Assembly (NCBI GenBank): GCA_023392475.1 | Contig: JAEVZA010000150.1 | Location: forward strand, 1-10,076 | From: Actinomycetes bacterium | GTDB lineage: Bacteria > Actinomycetota > Acidimicrobiia > Acidimicrobiales > Microtrichaceae | Length of the DNA stretch: 10,076 nt | Direction: 5' to 3' | Shown: positions 1-6,072 of the stretch, piece by piece | Position numbering within the stretch: the stretch's first letter is position 1 | Layout of the letters: every line of letters starts with the position of its first letter | Program-made: the position numbers and the translations under genes | Notes under the pieces: generated by a model | What the model was told of the DNA's origin: nothing | Databases searched by the model: none | Seen by the model: the letters and a program-made list of their open reading frames with translations, nothing else

Positions 1-378
1 CGGGAAGGGCGCGATGCCGGGCCAGTCGAGCTGGCGGACCGTGCGGTTGGCGACCATGCGCAGGCCGTCGATGCGGTGGGCGTCGTGGAGGTCGACGCCG
101 AGCTCGCCGAGCGCCTTGACCGCCCGCGGGGTCAGGCCGTCGCCGCAGATCTTGTCCCGGCCCGGCCGCCCCTTCTCGAACACGGTCACCCGGGCGCCGC
201 CCTGCGCGGCCCGGATCGCCGCCGCGGCGCCGGCCGGGCCGCCGCCGATCACGAGCAGGTCGCGCTCGACCGCCGGGGTGGCCGCGACGGGGTCGGGACC
301 GGGCTCGGGGGCCGGCGCGGCGGGCGGCTCGGGGGGCAGCACCCCGCCACCCTGCCAGCCCCGGTCCGGCGAGGCCAT
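1..378 (-). CDS. Geranylgeranyl reductase family FAD-dependent oxidoreductase (N-terminal part only)
   Basis: The first 126 residues are present and the gene runs off the left edge. Residues 40-54 form the N-terminal FAD-binding Rossmann strand, with GGGPAG at 45-50 and the ribose-binding acid E68 at the end of the second strand (VTVFEK). C78-G79-D80-G81-L82-T83-P84-R85 is the CGDGLTPR signature of the geranylgeranyl reductase family, which saturates isoprenoid chains; it closely resembles mycobacterial menaquinone reductase MenJ. The exact substrate (menaquinone tail, other polyprenyl lipid) cannot be told from this fragment. The chosen ATG at 378 gives a proline/alanine-rich leader of about 38 residues before the Rossmann fold, which is unusual; GTG at codon 13 is an alternative start. 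No strong ribosome binding site is visible. It lies downstream of, and in the same direction as, the serine hydrolase gene, separated by two hairpin elements. Confidence 0.85.
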   Translation of the reverse strand, partial: MASPDRGWQGGGVLPPEPPAAPAPEPGPDPVAATPAVERDLLVIGGGPAGAAAAIRAAQGGARVTVFEKGRPGRDKICGDGLTPRAVKALGELGVDLHDAHRIDGLRMVANRTVRQLDWPGIAPFP

Positions 379-419
379 CCTGCGCCGCTCACGCCCGTGC
401 GGTTCCCACCCGTTCCCAG

Positions 420-461
420 GACGATCCGCGCTGCTGGGCAGCGCGGACGATCGTCAGGACG
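420..461 (-). repeat. 42-bp hairpin element, copy A
   Basis: A 42-bp unit that recurs at 502-543. The plus strand opens with GACGATCCGCGCTGCTGG, shared exactly by both copies. It folds as a 6-bp outer stem (GACGAT/ATCGTC) and a 9-bp perfect inner stem (CCGCGCTGC/GCAGCGCGG) separated by a 3-nt one-sided bulge, with a 3-nt loop. It lies between two minus-strand genes, 42 bp upstream of the oxidoreductase start. It could be an attenuator or terminator, a 3'-end stabiliser for the upstream mRNA, or a REP-like palindrome. No U-tract follows the stem on either strand. Confidence 0.7.
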
Positions 462-501
462 CGTGCACGCTCGCCGGCGCCGCGCTCCCGGTCGTTCTCA
501 T

Positions 502-543
502 GACGATCCGCGCTGCTGGACAGCACGAACAATCGTCAGAACG
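502..543 (-). repeat. 42-bp hairpin element, copy B
   Basis: The second copy lies 82 bp to the right of copy A and 14 bp beyond the stop codon of the serine hydrolase. It differs from copy A at five positions, each G in A and A in B on the plus strand. Three fall in the inner stem. On plus-strand RNA they would give A-C mismatches; on minus-strand RNA they become U-G wobble pairs, so the 6-bp outer stem and an 8-9-bp inner stem still form. This favours a structure made in the minus-strand transcript, the direction of both flanking genes. Confidence 0.7.
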
Positions 544-557
544 TGTTCTCGTCCTGG

Positions 558-1799
558 TCAGAGGCGGGTGAGGGTGCGGTCGCGGTGGGCCACGCGGTCG
601 GCGGCGCGGACCGCTGCGTGGCCGATCTCGCCGATCCGCAGGTCGCCGATCGGCGTGCCGCTCCCCCGGTTGCACACGAAGGCCACCGCCAGGTCGCGCT
701 CCGGATCGGCCCACGCGCCCGACCCGCCGAACCCGAAGTGCCCGAACGCCGAACCGACCGTCCCACGCGACGTGAACACCCGGTGGTAGCCGAGGCGCCA
801 GTCCATGGGCAGCACGAGCACGAGATCCAGCCCCTTGCCGTGGACCGTCGACGCGGCGCGCACCGTGTCCTCCGACATGATCCGCACGCCGTCGACCTCG
901 CCGCCGCCGGCCAGCGCCGCGTACAGGCGGGCCAGCGAGCGCGCCGTGAAGAACCCGTTCACGGCCGGCATCGAGGCATCCATGATGTCCGCGCCGAGGA
1001 ACACGTCCTCCACGCCCCGGGGCACGAGCGCGTTCGCCATGCGGCGCGTGTTGAGCGGCCCCGGCATCGCCGAGACGACCTTGCCGAGCTGCTTGCCGAT
1101 CTCCTTCTCGACCCGCCGCACCGGTCGCCACGGGATGCGCGGGTAGCCCATCGGCGCGAGGGGGGCGACGCGGTGGCGCTCCGACGCCGGCAACCCGAGC
1201 GTGAGGCCGTCGAGCCCGAGCGGGTCGGCCAGCTCGGCACGCACGAACTCGGCGACCGGGACGCCGGAGGCGCGGCGCACGATCTCGCCGGCCAGCCAGC
1301 CGTACGTCAGCGCGTGGTAGCCGTGCCGGGTCCCCGGGCGGTACGCCGGACGGGCCGCGGCCAGCGCGTCGACCATGTGGTCCCAGTCGAGCATGCGGTC
1401 CGCGCCGCTCACGAGGCTGCGGATCCGGTGCAGGCCGGCGGAGTGCGTGAGCACGTGGCGGATCGTCACGTCCTCCTTGCCGGCCTGCGCGAACTCCGGC
1501 CAGTGGTCCGCGACCCGGTCGTCGTACGACAGGAGCCCGCGGTCGGCGAGGACGTGGATCGCCGTCGACGCCACGCCCTTCGTCGTCGAGAAGCACATGG
1601 CGACGGTGTCGCGCTCCCAGGGCAGCTCGTCGGCGCCGTCGGTCTCGTCGCGCACGCCGCCCCACATGTCGACCACCGCGCGCCCGCGGTGGTACACCGC
1701 GACGGCGCCGCCGCCGGTGGTGCGACCCATCTGGCGCCGGAAGACGCGCGCCACCTCGTCGAACGCGTCGTCGTGCTCGCCCCGAACGCTGCTCGCCAT
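558..1799 (-). CDS. Serine hydrolase of the class C beta-lactamase / EstB esterase family
   Basis: A 413-residue protein with the beta-lactamase-related fold used by many actinobacterial esterases. The catalytic S-x-x-K is S71-T-T-K74. The second motif is Y161-H-A in the context GYHALTYGW, where Y161 is the likely general base; YHA rather than YAN is typical of EstB-like esterases. The third, near the C-terminus, is FGHFGFGGSGAWADP, equivalent to the KTG region. LTHSAGL (117-123) is also a family hallmark. There is no signal peptide, so a cytoplasmic ester or lipid hydrolase is more likely than a true beta-lactamase. I chose the ATG at 1799: homology begins soon after it and a -10-like TACGGT ends 6 bases before it, fitting a leaderless mRNA. 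The frame is open to 1937, but that extension would overlap the divergent gene and looks non-coding. Substrate unknown. Confidence 0.88.
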   Translation of the reverse strand: MASSVRGEHDDAFDEVARVFRRQMGRTTGGGAVAVYHRGRAVVDMWGGVRDETDGADELPWERDTVAMCFSTTKGVASTAIHVLADRGLLSYDDRVADHWPEFAQAGKEDVTIRHVLTHSAGLHRIRSLVSGADRMLDWDHMVDALAAARPAYRPGTRHGYHALTYGWLAGEIVRRASGVPVAEFVRAELADPLGLDGLTLGLPASERHRVAPLAPMGYPRIPWRPVRRVEKEIGKQLGKVVSAMPGPLNTRRMANALVPRGVEDVFLGADIMDASMPAVNGFFTARSLARLYAALAGGGEVDGVRIMSEDTVRAASTVHGKGLDLVLVLPMDWRLGYHRVFTSRGTVGSAFGHFGFGGSGAWADPERDLAVAFVCNRGSGTPIGDLRIGEIGHAAVRAADRVAHRDRTLTRL

Positions 1800-1805
1800 C
1801 CGGTC

Positions 1806-1834
1806 ACCGTACGACAGGCCACGCCGCCGGTCAC
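1806..1834 (-). promoter_or_regulatory. Candidate leaderless promoter of the serine hydrolase gene
   Basis: Read on the minus strand, GTGACC (1834-1829) and TACGGT (1811-1806) are separated by 17 bases, and six bases separate the -10 from the ATG at 1799. This matches a sigma-70-type promoter that starts transcription at or next to the start codon. The whole 1800-1890 gap is shared with the divergent aldo/keto reductase. For that gene only a weak TGACAT (1878-1883) sits at the matching distance from its ATG. Confidence 0.4.
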
Positions 1835-1890
1835 CGCTCCTGGGCAGGTCGACCCAGCACGATCCCGCCCGGTGTGCTGACATCGGCGTC

Positions 1891-2895
1891 ATGCACCACC
1901 GGTACCTCGGCAGCAGCGGCCTCAAGGTCAGCGCCATCAGCTACGGCAACTGGGTCACGCACGGCCTCGGCATCGACGACGAGGCCGCCGTCGCCTGCGT
2001 GAACGCGGCGCTCGACCTCGGCATCACCACGTTCGACACCGCCGACGTGTACGCGGAGACGCGGGCCGAGGCCGTGCTCGGCGCCGCGCTCGACGGCGTG
2101 CGTCGGGAGTCGATCGAGCTGTGCACCAAGGTCTACTTCCCGACCGGGGAGGGCCCGAACGACCGCGGCCTGTCGCGGAAGCACGTCCTCGAGAGCTGCC
2201 ACGCCTCGCTGCGCCGGCTCCGCACGGACCACATCGACCTCTACCAGGCGCACCGCTTCGACACCGAGACGCCCCTCGAGGAGACGATGGTGGCGTTCGC
2301 GGACCTCGTGCGGCAGGGCAAGGTCAACTACATCGGCGCGTCGGAGTGGACCGCGGCGCAGCTGCGCGATGGCAAGGCGCTCGCCGACGAGCTGCGGATC
2401 CCGTTCGTGTCCAACCAGCCCCAGTACTCGATGATCTGGCGGGTCATCGAGGGCGAGGTGGTGCCCACGTCGAAGGACCTGGGCATCGGGCAGATCGTGT
2501 GGTCGCCGCTGCTCCAGGGCGTGCTCACGGGCAAGTACCTGCCGGGCCGGCCCGCGCCGGCCGGGACGCGCGCCGACGGCGACGACGAGCACGCGCAGAT
2601 GATGTCGCTGCTCATGAACGACGAGCTGCTGACCGCCGTGCAGGAGCTCCTCCCGCTCGCCGAGGAGGCCGGGTGCACGATGGCGCAGTTCGCCCTCGCC
2701 TGGGTGCTGCGCAACGACGGCGTGTCGTCGTGCATCGTCGGGGCCAGCCGCCCGGAGCAGCTGGCGGACAACGTCGTGGCCGCCGACCTGACCCTCGACG
2801 ACGAGCTCGTCGCACGCGCCGATGCCATCCTGCGCGACCACGTGTTCGACGACGCGATGCTCACCGAGCAGTTCGCGCCGGCCGAGCGGCCGTAG
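1891..2895 (+). CDS. Aldo/keto reductase
   Basis: A 334-residue NADP(H)-dependent oxidoreductase of the aldo/keto reductase superfamily with a (beta/alpha)8 barrel. The catalytic tetrad is visible: D49 (in TFDTADVY), Y54, K80 (LCTKVY) and H121 (LYQAH). SNQPQYS on a later strand is the usual nicotinamide-stacking region, and G284-A-S-R-P-E-Q-L near the C-terminus is the cofactor-phosphate-binding loop. The start YLGSSGLKVSAISYGNW and the overall pattern resemble the Kv-channel beta-subunit / YghZ-like branch, which reduces carbonyl substrates such as methylglyoxal or other aldehydes; the natural substrate is not predictable. The ATG at 1891 begins exactly at the conserved first beta-hairpin, so no longer start is needed. 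It is divergent from the serine hydrolase and converges on the membrane protein gene, 21 bp away. Confidence 0.93.
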   Translation: MHHRYLGSSGLKVSAISYGNWVTHGLGIDDEAAVACVNAALDLGITTFDTADVYAETRAEAVLGAALDGVRRESIELCTKVYFPTGEGPNDRGLSRKHVLESCHASLRRLRTDHIDLYQAHRFDTETPLEETMVAFADLVRQGKVNYIGASEWTAAQLRDGKALADELRIPFVSNQPQYSMIWRVIEGEVVPTSKDLGIGQIVWSPLLQGVLTGKYLPGRPAPAGTRADGDDEHAQMMSLLMNDELLTAVQELLPLAEEAGCTMAQFALAWVLRNDGVSSCIVGASRPEQLADNVVAADLTLDDELVARADAILRDHVFDDAMLTEQFAPAERP

Positions 2896-2922
2896 CCGTC
2901 GCCGGGCGAGCGCCGCTCAGGC
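2881..2922. terminator. Candidate bidirectional terminator between convergent genes
   Basis: GAGCGGC (2884-2890) and GCCGCTC (2912-2918) form a 7-bp perfect inverted repeat; GCC (2881-2883) and GGC (2920-2922) extend it by 3 bp past a single bulged A. The arms cover the stop codons of the aldo/keto reductase and of the membrane protein gene, the expected place for a shared terminator. The loop is long (21 nt) and there is no T-run, so this is a weak call. Confidence 0.3.
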
Positions 2923-3753
2923 GTCGACGGCGGCGGCCACCGCGTGCGTGCGCGCCTCGGGCACGAGCAGGACGGCGCCCACCAGGAAGCAGATGCCGCC
3001 GAGCACCGTGCCGCCGTTGTCGAGCACGAGGTTCACGGCGTCGCCGGTCGACGGCAGGACGTACTCGCCGATCGCGGACAGGCCGAAGAACACCGAGCCC
3101 AGCAGGTTGATGACGACGATCCACCACGAGACGTCGCGCAGCCGCAGGCGCCCGGCCGAGTGGCACACCTCCGCCCACGCCAGGTAGCTCGACACGAGGA
3201 AGCAGATCGAGCCGTACGCGTCGGGCCGCCACACGAGCCGGTCCTGCTGGTGGGTGCTCCAGTGGTCCGACAGCGCCAGGAACGTCGTCACGTTGAAGAA
3301 CACCGTGCCGACGAGCTGGATCGAGGTCGCCCACCAGTCGATCGTGCGCGGGCGCCACGACGCGAGGCGGAACGGTCCCCGCCGGCGCGGCCCGTCGCCG
3401 AGGTGGATCTGCTCCGGTGCGTTCGCCGCCTCCACGAAGCAGAGGTACGACGCGGAGGTGAAGAAGATCGACCCGATGAAGAACGTCAGGCCGTCCCAGC
3501 GGGCGCCGACGAGGTCGAGCCACCACGCGGTGGGCCCGATCGTGAAGCACAGCGAGCCGATCGAGAACAGCGACGCGATCCACCAGGTGCGGCGGGGTAC
3601 GCCGGGCCGGTCGAGCGCCTTGCGCTGGTCCCGCGACCGCCACACGAACGGCGTGCCGTCGGGGCGGCGGAAGCGGATCCGCGTCGTGAACGGGCCGAAG
3701 CCCGACCTCGACTCGACCTCCCAGCCGTCCGGTGTGGCCGGGGCGTCGGTCAT
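2917..3753 (-). CDS. Six-helix membrane protein with three repeats of a two-helix unit (YrhK-like)
   Basis: A 278-residue integral membrane protein of unknown function. After a soluble N-terminus of about 55 residues there are six hydrophobic helices in three pairs. Each pair starts with WW (57-58, 140-141, 210-211), has a G-S/T-x-x-F motif in the first helix (IGSLCF, VGTVFF, LGSVFF), a GS/GG-I-x-F motif in the second (IGSIFF, YGSICF, LGGICF), and ends with a conserved glutamate (E108, E195, E266). The helices resemble the small YrhK-type membrane domain, so I read this as a triple YrhK-like protein; the family name is tentative. Its ATG overlaps the TGA of the upstream GH5 gene as ATGA, so the two are almost certainly translationally coupled. 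The context suggests a membrane partner for a surface lipoprotein. Confidence 0.8.
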   Translation of the reverse strand: MTDAPATPDGWEVESRSGFGPFTTRIRFRRPDGTPFVWRSRDQRKALDRPGVPRRTWWIASLFSIGSLCFTIGPTAWWLDLVGARWDGLTFFIGSIFFTSASYLCFVEAANAPEQIHLGDGPRRRGPFRLASWRPRTIDWWATSIQLVGTVFFNVTTFLALSDHWSTHQQDRLVWRPDAYGSICFLVSSYLAWAEVCHSAGRLRLRDVSWWIVVINLLGSVFFGLSAIGEYVLPSTGDAVNLVLDNGGTVLGGICFLVGAVLLVPEARTHAVAAAVDA

Positions 3754-5336
3754 CCGCCCACCGCGAGCGTCCAGGCCGCCGCCGAGGTCGTCGCGGTGAG
3801 GATCCGCCCGCCGTCGACCGCGTGCAGCTCCACCGAGCCCAGCCCGTCGGTCGTGCTCGGCTGCAGCTCCTCGGCGCCGGGGGTGGACGGCAGCCAGACC
3901 ACGAGCTCCGCGCCGGGCGCCGCCGCCGTGCCGACGACCTTCAGGGCACCGGTCGCCGGGTCGCTGGTCAGCGTCGTGACGTGGCCGGGCGCGGCGCGGG
4001 GGTAGGCACGCCCGAGCACGTGCAGGAACTCGTCGGTGTACCGGGCGTCGGTGTCGTTCTTCGGGTCGTCGTGGCCGGGGCAGGCGCGGGTGATCAGGTG
4101 GACCTGGTCGTCCGTCGCGACGGCGCCGGGGCTCCCGACCGAGTGGGGGTCGCCGCAGGTCTGGCGCCACTGCCACCACGTCCCACCGAGGACGCGTGCG
4201 TCCTCCTGCTGCGCGTAGCGCGCGACGGTCGCCAGGGTCTCGGGCTTCGTGTCCCAGAACCCGTACTCGCCGATCCAGAGGGCGGCGTGCAACGAGTCGG
4301 CACCGGTCTGGTCCACGGTGAACGTCTGGTCGATCGTCAGGATGTGGTCGATGGACTCCGCGTAGTTGTGCGGGGCGAAGACCAGGTCGTCGTCGTGCAC
4401 GTACTCGGGGAGGATGGCGTTCGACGGCAGCGGGTACAGCTGGAGCGGCTCGGCGAACACCGGCGTCCGCCCCTTGCCCGCCGTCGTCTCCGCCGCCCGG
4501 ATGGCGTCGATCGTGCGCTGCAGCCACTGGCTGTAGAGGACCTGGTTCTGCTCGAGCGGGGCCACGGCGTTCGGCTCGTTCAGCAGGTCGTAGCCGGCGA
4601 CGCCGGCGGTGCCGGCGAACTCCGTCGCGACCTCGGCCCACACCGCGGTCAGGCGGTCGGCGATGCCGTCGGTGTTCGCGTAGAAGTTGGCGAACGCGTG
4701 CTGGACCGCCGGGGCCGACTCGCGCTGACTGTCGGGCGCCCGGCAGGTGGTGGCGCCGTCCGTGATCGTCGCCCAGCCGGGCGCGCCGTCCCAGCCGATC
4801 ACCGGGTCGGTCCCCGGCGGGCAGGTCGTGCCCGCCGGCGTCGCCGAGGACGTGCCCCACGCGTCCTGGTGCATGTCGAGCACCACGTAGATGCCGTGCT
4901 CGTTGGCGGCCCGCACCGCGCCCCGCACCTCGTCGAGGTACGCCTGGGAGATCTTCCCCCGCTCCGGCTCGAGCTTCGACCAGGACATGATCAGCCGGAC
5001 GACGGAGAACCCGTGGGCGGCCATCGCCTCCCAGTCCTTCGTCGTGACCGGCGCGTTCGGCTTCACCTCCGGATCGGCCTGGTAGTACTCGCCGAGCGCG
5101 TTGACGTTGGCGCCGCGGAGCAGCACCTGGCGGCCCCGATCGTCGACGATCCGCTGGTCGGCGACGTGCAGGGGCCGCAGATCGACCACCGCGCGGACGC
5201 CCGCGGGGCGCGGCGCGGCGGTGGTCGTCGTCGTGGACGCGTCGTCCGAGCCGGAGCACGCCGCGGCGACGGCGGCCAGGGCCACCACGGCGGCCACGAG
5301 CAGGAGGGACGGTCGTCGACGGGCTGGGGTCCGCAT
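3750..5336 (-). CDS. Secreted GH5 glycoside hydrolase lipoprotein, endoglycoceramidase-like
   Basis: A 528-residue protein. Residues 1-26 are a signal peptide (arginine-rich start, hydrophobic 11-26) ending at C27 in VAAACSG, a plausible though alanine-rich lipobox; a Thr/Ala/Pro linker follows (34-46). The catalytic barrel begins at QVLLRGANVNALG (70-82). Further GH5 marks are VRLIMSW (113-119), LDMHQDAWG (153-161), the acid/base E254 in LLNEPN, APHNYAE (321-327) and the nucleophile E357 in GEYGFWD. C172 and C198 may form a disulfide. Residues 451-528 look like the beta-sandwich C-terminal domain found after the barrel in endoglycoceramidase-type GH5 enzymes. The likely role is cleavage of a beta-glycoside, perhaps a glycolipid, outside the membrane; cellulase-like activity is the alternative. 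It is the first gene of an operon with the six-helix membrane protein. Confidence 0.88.
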   Translation of the reverse strand: MRTPARRRPSLLLVAAVVALAAVAAACSGSDDASTTTTTAAPRPAGVRAVVDLRPLHVADQRIVDDRGRQVLLRGANVNALGEYYQADPEVKPNAPVTTKDWEAMAAHGFSVVRLIMSWSKLEPERGKISQAYLDEVRGAVRAANEHGIYVVLDMHQDAWGTSSATPAGTTCPPGTDPVIGWDGAPGWATITDGATTCRAPDSQRESAPAVQHAFANFYANTDGIADRLTAVWAEVATEFAGTAGVAGYDLLNEPNAVAPLEQNQVLYSQWLQRTIDAIRAAETTAGKGRTPVFAEPLQLYPLPSNAILPEYVHDDDLVFAPHNYAESIDHILTIDQTFTVDQTGADSLHAALWIGEYGFWDTKPETLATVARYAQQEDARVLGGTWWQWRQTCGDPHSVGSPGAVATDDQVHLITRACPGHDDPKNDTDARYTDEFLHVLGRAYPRAAPGHVTTLTSDPATGALKVVGTAAAPGAELVVWLPSTPGAEELQPSTTDGLGSVELHAVDGGRILTATTSAAAWTLAVGG

Positions 5337-5385
5337 GGGCGGACAGTCTGCCCGCGCCCGCCGGTCGGCGAGGCCCCCTCGTCGC

Positions 5386-5391
5386 TAGGGT
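5386..5391 (+). promoter_or_regulatory. Candidate leaderless -10 element of the methyltransferase gene
   Basis: TAGGGT fits TANNNT and ends 8 bases before the ATG at 5400, so transcription would begin at or very near the start codon. No Shine-Dalgarno sequence lies before the ATG. No convincing -35 is seen. The same 63-bp gap (5337-5399) must also drive the GH5 operon in the other direction. There CAGACT (minus strand, 5350-5345) lies 8 bases before the GH5 ATG and is a weaker candidate. Confidence 0.4.
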
Positions 5392-5399
5392 CGCGATCG

Positions 5400-6014
5400 A
5401 TGGGCGTCTACGAGGACCGCGTGCTGCCGCACCTCGTCCAGCTCACGTGCGGCGGCAGCGAGATGGAGCGCTGGCGGGCCCGCGCCACCGACGGGCTGCA
5501 CGGCGAGGTCCTCGAGATCGGGTTCGGCTCCGGCCTGAACCTCCCCGTGTACCCCGACGCGGTGACCAAGGTGTGGGGTGTGGAGCCCAACCTGCGGGCC
5601 CGCGAGATGGCCACCGAGCGGATGGCGGCCGCGCCGTTCCCGGTCGAGCTCGTGGGCCTCGACGGCCAGGCGGTGCCGCTGCCGGACGGGACCTGCGACG
5701 GGGCGCTCGCCACGTTCACGCTGTGCACGATCCCCGATCCGGCGCTCGCGCTCGACGAGGTGCGCCGCGTCCTGCGACCCGGCGGCACGCTGCACCTGCT
5801 GGAGCACGGCGCGTCACCCGACCCGTCGGTGGCGACGTGGCAGCGCCGGTTCGAGCCGCTCCAGCGGAAGCTGGCGGGCGGTTGCCACCTCACGCGCGAC
5901 CCGGTCGAGCTCGCGGAGGCGGCGGGGTTCACCGTCGAGGAGGTGGACCGCCGCTACGCGAAGGGCCCGAAGCCGTGGTCGTGGTTCACGGTGGCCCGCG
6001 TGCGCGCGGCCTGA
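5400..6014 (+). CDS. Class I SAM-dependent methyltransferase, METTL7/TMT1-like
   Basis: A 204-residue class I methyltransferase. Motif I is E39-I-G-F-G-S-G45 at the SAM-binding loop, with E62-P-N at the end of the second strand contacting the ribose. Then come DGALATFTLCTIPD (100-113), the post-I core in place of a catalytic Asn/Asp loop, and VLRPGGTLHLLEHG (124-137). The later segment GGCHLTRD (160-167) followed by an AAGF turn matches the layout of animal METTL7A/B proteins (thiol methyltransferases). Small bacterial relatives are usually annotated only as Methyltransf_11 proteins. The substrate is unknown; a small thiol or lipid-like acceptor is a guess from the resemblance. It is followed after 58 bp by an acyl-CoA synthetase on the same strand. 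That gene has its own -10-like element and ribosome binding site, so they are not clearly one operon. Confidence 0.87.
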   Translation: MGVYEDRVLPHLVQLTCGGSEMERWRARATDGLHGEVLEIGFGSGLNLPVYPDAVTKVWGVEPNLRAREMATERMAAAPFPVELVGLDGQAVPLPDGTCDGALATFTLCTIPDPALALDEVRRVLRPGGTLHLLEHGASPDPSVATWQRRFEPLQRKLAGGCHLTRDPVELAEAAGFTVEEVDRRYAKGPKPWSWFTVARVRAA

Positions 6015-6030
6015 GGGTGCCGCCGGGCCC

Positions 6031-6066
6031 TACGCTCCGGCGGCCGGGTGTCGGAGCACAGGGGGA
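6031..6066 (+). promoter_or_regulatory. Candidate -10 element and ribosome binding site of the acyl-CoA synthetase gene
   Basis: TACGCT (6031-6036) could be a -10 hexamer giving a 5' leader of about 30 nt. AGGGGGA (6060-6066) is a clear Shine-Dalgarno sequence six bases before the ATG at 6073 and fixes that start. This gene therefore appears to have a leadered mRNA, unlike several of its neighbours. No good -35 was found. Confidence 0.45.
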
Positions 6067-6072
6067 CGTCGC

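Noticed and set aside
1800..1937. N-terminal extension of the serine hydrolase to the ATG at 1937
   Set aside because: It would cover the divergent promoter region and the first codons of the aldo/keto reductase, and its residues look non-coding. The ATG at 1799 has a promoter-like element at the right distance.
2121..3110. Plus-strand frame overlapping the aldo/keto reductase and running past its end
   Set aside because: The frame is rich in Arg, Ala and Pro, while the overlapping reductase has a full catalytic tetrad; it is a frame shadow.
5138..5151. Perfect 14-bp palindrome GATCGTCGACGATC
   Set aside because: It lies inside the GH5 coding sequence and is explained by Ile-Val-Asp-Asp codons. 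Its likeness to the hairpin elements at 420-543 is limited to GACGATCCGC and appears accidental.
3732..5399. Long plus-strand open frame running through the GH5 gene into the methyltransferase frame
   Set aside because: It is the GC-rich shadow of the minus-strand GH5 gene. Its translation is Arg/Val/Gly-rich without any domain, and the real methyltransferase begins at 5400.
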